Shown here: piece by piece, positions 6,768-13,107 of the stretch
How positions within the stretch are numbered: position 1 is the stretch's first letter
How the letters are laid out: each line of letters starts with the position of its first letter
From: CAYYMX01 sp964473045
GTDB taxonomy: Bacteria; Pseudomonadota; Alphaproteobacteria; Methylaequorales; Methylaequoraceae
Assembly: GCA_964473045.1 (NCBI GenBank)
Contig: CAYYMX010000033.1
Location: forward strand, 1-13,275
Direction of reading: 5' to 3'
Length of the DNA: 13,275 bases
Made by a program: the position numbers and the translations under genes
The notes under the pieces: generated by a model
What the model saw: only the letters and a program-made list of their open reading frames with translations
Told to the model about the DNA's origin: nothing
The model's database searches: none

Positions 6768-8039
6768 TTAAAGTTTGTTGTAACCACTCTCTCCATGAAG
6801 AGAATTGTCTAAACCACTAGACTCATCATCTTCATCAACCCTTATAGAAGTTACTAGGGATGTTAGTTTTAAGGCTATAAATGTCAACACTATGGTCCAA
6901 ACCACTGCGTAAACAACCGACTTTACTTGAACAATAAATTGCTCAACAAAGCCCAGTCCATCATCATAACCAACTCCACCAAATTCACTACTCATTAACC
7001 AAGCACATAGAATAGTTCCTATCATTCCGCCGACTCCATGGACTGCAAATACATCCAAACTATCATCAATTCTTAATCTTAATCGGATTAGATACGCACC
7101 AATGTAGCAAAAAACACCACCTGCTATACCTAGAATAATTCCTCCTTCAACACCTACAAAGCCTGAAGCTGGTGTAATTGTCGCCAATCCAGCTACCATA
7201 CCTGTAATCATTCCTACAAGTGATGGTTTTCCAAATCTGATCCATTCGATAACAATCCATGAAAATGCCCCAAGGGATGCTGCAATATGTGTCACAAGTA
7301 TTGCCATAGATGCTGTTCCATCCGCAGCAAGTGCTGAACCACCATTGAAACCAAACCAACCGACCCAGAGCATACTCGCACCTACCATTGCAAGAACTGG
7401 GTTGTGAGGGGGATGAGAAACGTTATTTTGAAAATCAACTCTTTTACCAATAACCAATGCTACAACAAGCGCAGCCACGCCAGCAGTCGTATGAACAACA
7501 ATTCCTCCAGCAAAATCTTTTACGCCCATTTCTGCCATAAAACCTCCTCCCCAAACCCAGAATGTAATTGGACAGTAAACTAGCAATAACCATAATGATG
7601 AAAAGATTAGGATAGCAGAAAATTTAATTCTTTCTACATATGAGCCTATTATCAATGCAGGTGTAATAATGCAAAAAGTCATCTGGAACATAGCAAACAA
7701 AACTTCTGGGATAGTGCCACTTTCTGAACCTCTAATTGAATTCAAGAAAACTTTAGAAAAGTCCCCTATATACATCGAATCACCTGCTGAAAATGCTAAA
7801 GAATAACCAACTATTACCCATAAAACCGACATTACACAAGCAATCCCAAAGTGTTGGCACAATACGGAGACAACATTTTTTGATTGTACAAGCCCCGCAT
7901 AAAATAAGGCAAGACCTGGAAGCGTCATAAATAAAACTAAAGCTGATGATGTAAGTATCCAAGCTGTATCACCTGAATTTGTTTCAGCTGAAGCACTTGT
8001 AGCTATAAAAGTGAAAAATAAAAATAATAAGTTCTTCAA
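6768..8039 (-). CDS. amtB: Ammonium transporter (Amt family)
   Basis: The 423-residue protein is an ammonium channel of the inner membrane. A signal peptide is visible (KNLLFLFFTFIATSASA, likely cut after A18), followed by about eleven hydrophobic segments. Conserved features include the entry sequence TLPGLALFYAGLVQ, the phenylalanine-gate region FAMFQMTF, FNGGSAL, and the twin pore histidines H183 (VVHTTAG) and H334 (FAVHGVGG), which correspond to H168 and H318 of E. coli AmtB. Length and motifs indicate an intact transporter. The start is TTG at 8039-8037, set by AAGGAG seven bases upstream; no in-frame ATG fits. No glnK (PII) gene is adjacent, although glnK-amtB pairing is common. A promoter and a palindrome lie upstream. 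Confidence 0.95.
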   Translation of the reverse strand: MKNLLFLFFTFIATSASAETNSGDTAWILTSSALVLFMTLPGLALFYAGLVQSKNVVSVLCQHFGIACVMSVLWVIVGYSLAFSAGDSMYIGDFSKVFLNSIRGSESGTIPEVLFAMFQMTFCIITPALIIGSYVERIKFSAILIFSSLWLLLVYCPITFWVWGGGFMAEMGVKDFAGGIVVHTTAGVAALVVALVIGKRVDFQNNVSHPPHNPVLAMVGASMLWVGWFGFNGGSALAADGTASMAILVTHIAASLGAFSWIVIEWIRFGKPSLVGMITGMVAGLATITPASGFVGVEGGIILGIAGGVFCYIGAYLIRLRLRIDDSLDVFAVHGVGGMIGTILCAWLMSSEFGGVGYDDGLGFVEQFIVQVKSVVYAVVWTIVLTFIALKLTSLVTSIRVDEDDESSGLDNSLHGESGYNKL

Positions 8040-8046
8040 AATGTAT

Positions 8047-8052
8047 CTCCTT
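8047..8052 (-). promoter_or_regulatory. Shine-Dalgarno fixing the TTG start of amtB
   Basis: AAGGAG on the minus strand lies seven bases before TTG 8039-8037. It is the strongest ribosome binding site near this gene and decides the start codon. Confidence 0.7.
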
Positions 8053-8084
8053 CTTCAAAATGATTTTTTTTATACTATCAGATT

Positions 8085-8113
8085 TTTATATATTTTAAAG
8101 AATATTTATTCAA
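8085..8113 (-). promoter_or_regulatory. Candidate sigma-70 promoter of amtB
   Basis: On the minus strand TTGAAT (8113-8108) and TATAAA (8090-8085) are separated by exactly 17 bases, placing the transcript start roughly 40 bases before the TTG start codon. I looked for a sigma-54 GG-N10-GC element between the palindrome and the gene and did not see one. Confidence 0.5.
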
Positions 8114-8133
8114 ATTTTGTACAGTAATTTTCA

Positions 8134-8150
8134 TGCCTAATAATTAGGCA
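8134..8150. promoter_or_regulatory. 17-bp perfect palindrome upstream of amtB, possible operator
   Basis: TGCCTAATAATTAGGCA has two 8-base arms around a central A. It sits about 20 bases upstream of the candidate amtB -35 element and about 70 bases before the mnmE start on the other strand. Its outer TGC-N11-GCA layout and 17-bp length resemble NtrC-type sites, but the inner bases (CTAAT/ATTAG) differ from the usual ACC/GGT. The bound regulator is unknown. Confidence 0.4.
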
Positions 8151-8211
8151 ATAATAAACGTTATTGAAATGATGAAAAAAATCTAATTTTTAGCTAGTAT
8201 TTATTTAAATT

Positions 8212-8217
8212 TATAAT
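8212..8217 (+). promoter_or_regulatory. Consensus -10 element just before mnmE
   Basis: A perfect TATAAT ends only four bases before the mnmE ATG. If used, transcription would begin at or within a few bases of the start codon, giving a leaderless message. No good -35 hexamer is present 16-18 bases upstream and there is no Shine-Dalgarno sequence. Confidence 0.3.
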
Positions 8218-8221
8218 CGTC

Positions 8222-9616
8222 ATGAAAAAGATTAAAAAGAATACCATTTTTGCTCTTTCAACTCCTATTGGAACATCAGCGATCGCTGTTACAAGAGTAT
8301 CGGGGCCAGAATGCAGAAGAATTGCCTCTAAGCTTTGTGGGAAATCTAATTTAAGTTCTCGTCACGCTTACTTTACAGTTATAAAGGATTTTGATGGCAA
8401 TATGATAGATACAGGGGTGCTAATATATTTTAAATCACCAAGCTCTTTCACTGGCGAAGATTGCCTAGAAATACACACCCACGGTAGTATGATTGTTATA
8501 GACACCTTACTCTCTACTTTATCCAAATTTAAATTCACCAGAAGTGCTATGCCTGGGGAGTTTTCTAAAAGAGGTTACCAAAATAAAAAACAGGATTTAC
8601 TTTATTATGAAGGAGTTCACAGTCTAATAAAGTCAGAAACTGAAAATCAAATGAAAATAGCCAATAGACAAACTTTTGGTGAAACTCAAAATATTTGTAA
8701 AAATTGGCGTAAAAGTATTATTAAAAATCTATCTATCCTTGATGCAAGCATTGAATTTACTGAAGAAGATGAATTTATAGACTGTCAAAAAGCAAGAAAA
8801 TCACTCAGTAATTTACTAGGTGAAGTAGAAAAATTTTTAGAAACCTCTCAAAATGCTCGCAAACTTCACAATGGCCAAAGCATTTTGATATTTGGCCCGC
8901 CTAATGCAGGAAAATCATCTTTTTTTAATTTTTTGTGTCAAGAGGACAAAGTTATTGTTTCAAGACGTAAGGGAACCACCACAGATCAAGTATCTTCATC
9001 AATTAACATCAGTGGTTCAAAAATTAACCTTATTGATTCAGCTGGACTTAGGCAACCCAAAGAGTTTATTGAACAAAAGGGCGTTTCCAAAACTATTGAT
9101 TCTATATTAAAACTAGAAAAATTTATTTTAGTACTTTCCCCTGATACTCTTGTAAAAAGTAATGTTAGTTTTATAGGGCCCATAGTAAGAGATTTGAATG
9201 AAAAAAAATTGTTTGTAATTTACAATAAAACGGATATTAAGGGCTCCACAAAAAAATCTTTAGAGTGGCAAAAGTCCATCCCTGAATTAAAAAAATTTGA
9301 TTCACTATCAATATCTTGTGTTAAACCAAATAAAAATATCAATATATTGAGGAATGTACTTGATATTTTACACAAAAACTTTATCCGTCTTGACAATAAA
9401 CATCTTGATGACTATTTATTTTCAGAAAGCAGGCATATTGAATGTATTAACAATATTAAAAATCACTTGCATTCTTCTCTTAAACATTTTTTAAATATTG
9501 AGATTGCAGCTAATTTTTTAAAGGCTGCTTTGAATGAGGTTGATTTACTTTATGGGAACCATACCAGTGATGAAGAGTTAGATCATATTTTTACAAATTT
9601 TTGTATAGGAAAATAA
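8222..9616 (+). CDS. mnmE: tRNA modification GTPase MnmE
   Basis: MnmE works with MnmG to install the (carboxymethyl)aminomethyl group on wobble uridine 34 of several tRNAs. The 464-residue protein has the N-terminal tetrahydrofolate-binding domain (NTIFALSTPIGTSAIAVTRV, then SSFTGEDCLEIHTHG). A helical region follows, with an inserted G domain carrying G1 GPPNAGKSS (225-233), a TTT switch segment, G3 DSAGL (272-276; DTAGL is usual) and G4 NKTD (335-338). The C-terminal FCIGK ends with the family's catalytic cysteine (C461). All key parts are present. Family members usually start about eight residues further in, so the extra KKIKK is a small basic extension. The gene stands directly upstream of mnmG with a parS-like site between them, as in many origin regions. 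Confidence 0.97.
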   Translation: MKKIKKNTIFALSTPIGTSAIAVTRVSGPECRRIASKLCGKSNLSSRHAYFTVIKDFDGNMIDTGVLIYFKSPSSFTGEDCLEIHTHGSMIVIDTLLSTLSKFKFTRSAMPGEFSKRGYQNKKQDLLYYEGVHSLIKSETENQMKIANRQTFGETQNICKNWRKSIIKNLSILDASIEFTEEDEFIDCQKARKSLSNLLGEVEKFLETSQNARKLHNGQSILIFGPPNAGKSSFFNFLCQEDKVIVSRRKGTTTDQVSSSINISGSKINLIDSAGLRQPKEFIEQKGVSKTIDSILKLEKFILVLSPDTLVKSNVSFIGPIVRDLNEKKLFVIYNKTDIKGSTKKSLEWQKSIPELKKFDSLSISCVKPNKNINILRNVLDILHKNFIRLDNKHLDDYLFSESRHIECINNIKNHLHSSLKHFLNIEIAANFLKAALNEVDLLYGNHTSDEELDHIFTNFCIGK

Positions 9617-9619
9617 TTT

Positions 9620-9635
9620 TGTTTCACGTGGAACT
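9620..9635. promoter_or_regulatory. parS: parS-like ParB-binding site between mnmE and mnmG
   Basis: TGTTTCACGTGGAACT, read on the other strand as AGTTCCACGTGAAACA, matches the 16-bp parS consensus TGTTNCACGTGAAACA at all but the first base. It fills most of the 25-base gap between the two genes, six bases before the mnmG start. ParB would bind it as a dimer; no parB is in the window. Confidence 0.8.
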
Positions 9636-9641
9636 TTTAAA

Positions 9642-11495
9642 ATGAACTTTGACGTAGTTGTAATAGGTGCTGGCCATGCAGGGATTGAAGCTGCAGTTGC
9701 TTCAGCAAGGATGGGTGCACGAACAGCCGTAATTACCTTTTCTCAAGATGATATTGGCACAATGTCTTGTAATCCAGCTATGGGGGGGCTAGGCAAAGGT
9801 CATTTGATTCGTGAAATTGACGCAATGGGTGGTATTATTGGGAGGGCATCAGACCTTTCTGGCATACAATTCAGAATGTTGAATAAGACTAGGGGGGAAG
9901 CCGTTCAAGGACCGAGAGCTCAAATTGATAGAAATCTTTACAGAACAAATTGCCAAAAATTATTAAAAAATGAAAAAATTAGTTTTATTTATGATGAAGT
10001 GATAAATATTTTAACACACAGAGTTTCTCACAAAGAATTAATTAGTGGAGTAGAGACTTCTAATTCGTTAAAAATTAAGTGTAGTACTATTATCGTTACC
10101 ACAGGTACTTTCCTTGCAGGCAGAATATTTTGTGGCAAGGAAAGTTGGTCAGCTGGTCGTTTAGGATCAAGACCAGCCTTAAAACTTTCAAGGTTTTTTA
10201 AAGATCGAGGTTTTTCTATGCTTCGACTTAAAACTGGCACACCACCTAGAATAGTTGGTAGTAGCATTAATTATAAAAAGTGTGTCGTTCAGAAAGGTGA
10301 CAAAAATCCTGTCCCATTTTCTTTTTTAACCAAATCTATTTCTACTGATCAAGTGGAATGCTATATAACACACACAAACAAATCAACTCATAAAATTATC
10401 ACTGAAAACATTGGTTTGTCACCTTTGTATGATGGAAAGATTGACTCTAAAGGGCCAAGATATTGTCCTTCCATTGAAGACAAAGTGAAGAGATTTAAGG
10501 ATAGAACAAGACATCAAATTTTTTTAGAGCCAGAAACAATCTCAGGGGAAATTATATATCCCAACGGGATTTCTACTTCTCTGCCAAAACATGTTCAACT
10601 TAAATTTGTAAAATCAATAAATGGTCTTGAAAATGCAATTATTGATAAATTTGGATATGCAATTGAATATGACTGTATTGATACAACTGAAATAAATAAT
10701 AGCTTTGAAACTAAGAAGATAAAAGGATTGTATTTAGCTGGTCAGATAAACGGAACCACTGGTTATGAAGAGGCTGCCGCACAAGGGTTACTTGCTGGAA
10801 TAAATGCTGCAAGACAAATTCAGAACAAAAACAAGATTGTAATCCACAGATCAGAAGGATACTTGGGAGTTCTTACTTCAGACTTGTGTAAAGCTGGTTT
10901 GATTGAGCCCTATAGAATGTTTACATCTAGAGCAGAGTATAGACTTTTTCTTAGGGCAGACAATGCTGATGAAAGGTTAACGGATATAGGAATCAAGGTT
11001 GGAACAGTAAAGGAAAAACAGAAAAAAAAATGGCTTCAGAAAAAAAACCTTATTAAAACTGCTAACAAGACTTTGCATTCTTTGAAAGCCTCGCCCCAAA
11101 CATACAAAAAATTTGGTCTAAAAATAAACCTTGATGGAAAAAAAAGATCAGCCTTTGAGATACTTGGCTATCCAGATTCTAAGTGGTCAATTCTAAAATC
11201 AATCTGGCCACAAATCTGTGAACTGCAGCTTGACAGCAAAACAGAGAATCAAATCCAAGTAAATTCATTTTACAGCAGATACACTCAAAGACAAAAGTCT
11301 GAAATTGAAGATCTGCGAAAAGACGAGGGCCTTTTGCTAGATATAGGAATCAAATATAAAAAATGCCCAGGGTTGTCATCGGAAGTTAGGGAGTTGCTTG
11401 AGAAATCCAATCCACGTAGCATTGGTGAGGCTAGGGCATTACCTGGAATGACTCCTGCGGCAGCGGCAATTCTCCTTAGATATGTAAAAAAGTAA
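9642..11495 (+). CDS. mnmG: tRNA uridine-5-carboxymethylaminomethyl modification enzyme MnmG
   Basis: MnmG (GidA) is the FAD- and NADH-dependent partner of MnmE in modifying U34 of tRNAs. The 617-residue length is normal (about 620-630). The N terminus has the FAD-binding GAGHAG (residues 9-14), followed by the family block MSCNPAMGGLGKGHLIREID. Both database signatures of the family are visible: GPRYCPSIEDKVKRF (from G271) and AGQINGTTGYEEAAAQGLLA (from A366). The C-terminal helical domain that contacts MnmE and tRNA ends in ...GEARALPGMTPAAAAILLRY, also typical. The gene is preceded by a parS-like site and followed after two bases by rsmG. In addition, ALPGMTPAA near the stop argues that the C terminus is complete. 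Confidence 0.97.
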   Translation: MNFDVVVIGAGHAGIEAAVASARMGARTAVITFSQDDIGTMSCNPAMGGLGKGHLIREIDAMGGIIGRASDLSGIQFRMLNKTRGEAVQGPRAQIDRNLYRTNCQKLLKNEKISFIYDEVINILTHRVSHKELISGVETSNSLKIKCSTIIVTTGTFLAGRIFCGKESWSAGRLGSRPALKLSRFFKDRGFSMLRLKTGTPPRIVGSSINYKKCVVQKGDKNPVPFSFLTKSISTDQVECYITHTNKSTHKIITENIGLSPLYDGKIDSKGPRYCPSIEDKVKRFKDRTRHQIFLEPETISGEIIYPNGISTSLPKHVQLKFVKSINGLENAIIDKFGYAIEYDCIDTTEINNSFETKKIKGLYLAGQINGTTGYEEAAAQGLLAGINAARQIQNKNKIVIHRSEGYLGVLTSDLCKAGLIEPYRMFTSRAEYRLFLRADNADERLTDIGIKVGTVKEKQKKKWLQKKNLIKTANKTLHSLKASPQTYKKFGLKINLDGKKRSAFEILGYPDSKWSILKSIWPQICELQLDSKTENQIQVNSFYSRYTQRQKSEIEDLRKDEGLLLDIGIKYKKCPGLSSEVRELLEKSNPRSIGEARALPGMTPAAAAILLRYVKK

Positions 11496-11497
11496 AA

Positions 11498-12157
11498 TTG
11501 GTAAATTTCTGTCAAAAACAAACCTTTAAAAACATCTACAATGTTTCACGTGAAACAATGCAGAAATTTACTCTTTTTCATGACTTTTTAACAAATTACC
11601 AAAAAAAAACAAATATGATAGGTAGAGGAAGTATAAATCATATATGGATTAGACACTTTGCTGACTCAGCAAAGTTACTTGAAATCTTATTAAACAATTA
11701 TAAGAAAAGTGATCTTGGAGCAAAAAACATTTGTGATGTTGGATCCGGCGCAGGTTTTCCTGGGATGGTTCTGGCAATTTTAATGCAGGAAATAAAATGC
11801 CACCCAAAAATTACACTGGTTGAATCAAATTCTAAAAAATGTGAATATTTAGACGAATTAAGGGATTTATTAAGGTTAAAGCTAGTTATTTTAAATGATA
11901 GAGCTGAAACAATTGAAAAAAGATTTGATATAATAACAGCAAGGGCGGTCGCGCCATTAAAGAAATTATTACCAATTGTTTTTAAAATTAAAAAAAAAGA
12001 ATCCTTATTTTTTCTATTAAAAGGAAAAAACTGGTATAAAGAGCTAAAAGAAATTAAAAATGACTGGAAATTTAATATTAAAATTGTTAAAAATAGAGAA
12101 ATTCTTGATACTTCTGGTGGTGTCACTATTGAATTAAGAAAACTAAGTAAGAGATAA
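11498..12157 (+). CDS. rsmG: 16S rRNA (guanine-527-N7) methyltransferase RsmG
   Basis: RsmG (GidB) methylates G527 of 16S rRNA using S-adenosylmethionine. The 219-residue product has the Rossmann SAM-binding motif DVGSGAGFPG (from D80), the upstream IWIRHFADS element, and the later ITARAVAPLKKLLP segment. The start chosen is TTG 11498, two bases after the mnmG stop. The next in-frame start, ATG 11558, would drop the VSRET stretch (residues 16-20) that alphaproteobacterial RsmG proteins often carry near their N terminus. No clear Shine-Dalgarno sequence precedes either, so the exact start is uncertain. Bases 11542-11557 within the gene are a perfect parS site. The stop overlaps the parA start by one base (TAATG). 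Confidence 0.93.
   Translation: MVNFCQKQTFKNIYNVSRETMQKFTLFHDFLTNYQKKTNMIGRGSINHIWIRHFADSAKLLEILLNNYKKSDLGAKNICDVGSGAGFPGMVLAILMQEIKCHPKITLVESNSKKCEYLDELRDLLRLKLVILNDRAETIEKRFDIITARAVAPLKKLLPIVFKIKKKESLFFLLKGKNWYKELKEIKNDWKFNIKIVKNREILDTSGGVTIELRKLSKR
11542..11557. promoter_or_regulatory. parS: Perfect parS site inside the 5' end of rsmG
   Basis: TGTTTCACGTGAAACA is a fully symmetrical 16-mer matching the ParB-binding consensus exactly. In the rsmG frame it encodes the residues VSRET plus flanking bases, so the same DNA serves as protein code and as the centromere-like loading site. It lies about 1.9 kb from the site at 9620-9635 and about 600 bases before parA. Confidence 0.93.
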
Positions 12158-12933
12158 TGCGAACAGTATTTTCAATTGTTAATCAAAAAGGTGGCGTAGG
12201 AAAAACAACTACAGCTGTAAATTTAGCTACAGCACTTACAATTTCTGGCAAGTCATGTTTGGTGATTGACCTAGATCCACAAGGAAATGCAAGTACAGGT
12301 TTTTCCATACCTTCGGAACAAAGAAATCCAGGAACATATGAAGTTCTAACCAACAAGTCTGCTATCGTAGATACTATAAGGCCTACCGAGGTTAATGGGT
12401 TAGGCGTAATACCATCAAGGGTAGTTTTGGCTAACGCTGAGTATGAACTTTCAAGCTTTGAGGACAGAGAGTTTTTACTAAAAAAAGCAATCGATGGTTT
12501 GCCACAACAATATTCTTCAATAATAGTTGACTGCCCGCCTGGACTTGGTTTTTTAACCACTAACGCATTAACCGCATCCAATAGAGTATTAGTTCCTCTT
12601 CAGTGTGAGTTCTACGCTTTAGAAGGGTTAAGTCAAATTCTAAGAGTTATAAAACAAGTTAAATCTGAGTTAAATTCATCTTTAGATCTAGATGGAATCC
12701 TTCTAACCATGTATGACGCAAGGAATAAGCTTAGTTTTCAAGTTGAAGAAGATGTTAGAGAAGTCATGGGTTCTGCAGTATATAAAACTATTATACCAAG
12801 AAATATTAAGATTTCTGAATCACCTTCACATGGTAAGCCTGTACTTTTATATGATCATAGTTGTATTGGGTCCGAAGCATATGTCAACCTTGCTGCTGAA
12901 GTTTTGGGAAAAGGCAACTTTGGGGGGGTATAA
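12157..12933 (+). CDS. parA: Chromosome partitioning ATPase ParA
   Basis: ParA is the nucleoid-associated ATPase that moves ParB-parS complexes to segregate origins. The 258-residue protein begins almost at once with the deviant Walker A motif KGGVGKTT (11-18, with the signature lysine K11). Next come DLDPQGNAST (catalytic D40) and Walker B SIIVDCPPGL (D125). The late block TIIPRNIKISESPSHGKPVL is also typical of chromosomal ParA (Soj) proteins. The start overlaps the rsmG stop by one base. Two points are odd. parB does not follow. The last codons contain a run of seven G (12922-12928); with one G fewer the frame would continue to 12955 and end in KKRRVI, with its stop overlapping the next ATG. 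Total length is normal either way. Confidence 0.96.
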   Translation: MRTVFSIVNQKGGVGKTTTAVNLATALTISGKSCLVIDLDPQGNASTGFSIPSEQRNPGTYEVLTNKSAIVDTIRPTEVNGLGVIPSRVVLANAEYELSSFEDREFLLKKAIDGLPQQYSSIIVDCPPGLGFLTTNALTASNRVLVPLQCEFYALEGLSQILRVIKQVKSELNSSLDLDGILLTMYDARNKLSFQVEEDVREVMGSAVYKTIIPRNIKISESPSHGKPVLLYDHSCIGSEAYVNLAAEVLGKGNFGGV

Positions 12934-12954
12934 TAAAAAAAGGAGAGTAATATA

Positions 12955-13026
12955 ATGAAAAAAACTACTAAGTTACTATCAAAAATTAAAGATGGAAAAA
13001 TTTCTCCCAAAAAAAGACCTAATTAG
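12955..13026 (+). CDS. Small open frame, 23 residues, basic, unknown
   Basis: This frame follows parA and starts at an ATG nine bases after AGGAG (12941-12945), one of the best Shine-Dalgarno sequences in the window. The product begins MKKTTKLLSKIKDGKISPKK and ends RPN; about 40% of residues are lysine or arginine. There is no membrane segment and no motif I recognise, and it does not resemble a ParB N terminus. It could be a genuine small protein, a leader peptide for the following gene, or the surviving start of a gene cut off when the next segment was inserted. The strong ribosome binding site is the main reason to list it. Confidence 0.45.
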   Translation: MKKTTKLLSKIKDGKISPKKRPN

Positions 13027-13055
13027 GATAAGGTTGAGAAAAGTCGAAATAGGCA

Positions 13056-13075
13056 TACCAAATACTATTTTGGTA
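13056..13075. other. Short hairpin between the small frame and the next gene
   Basis: TACCAAA and TTTGGTA form a 7-bp stem around a six-base loop (TACTAT). No T-run follows on the plus strand, so it is not a convincing terminator. It may simply mark the junction where base composition begins to change. Confidence 0.3.
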
Positions 13076-13107
13076 AAATTTACCCAAATTAAACAATCCA
13101 GTTTCCA

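Noticed and set aside
8040..8134. Sigma-54 promoter for amtB
   Set aside because: Between the palindrome and the start codon I found no GG-N10-GC element on the minus strand; a sigma-70 pair with 17-base spacing fits better.
8135..8217. A glnK (PII) gene or a regulatory RNA hidden between amtB and mnmE
   Set aside because: The 182-base gap is too short for glnK. Apart from the palindrome I could not find a stable folded element or riboswitch-like core.
11698..12126. 142-codon minus-strand frame opposite rsmG
   Set aside because: It is antisense to the SAM-binding core of RsmG, with no motif of its own and no ribosome binding site. It is a chance product of AT-rich codon use.
12713..12955. 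80-codon plus-strand frame inside parA as a separate gene
   Set aside because: It is an alternate frame of a well-conserved gene. Only its last few codons (after the G run) are of interest, as a possible ParA extension.
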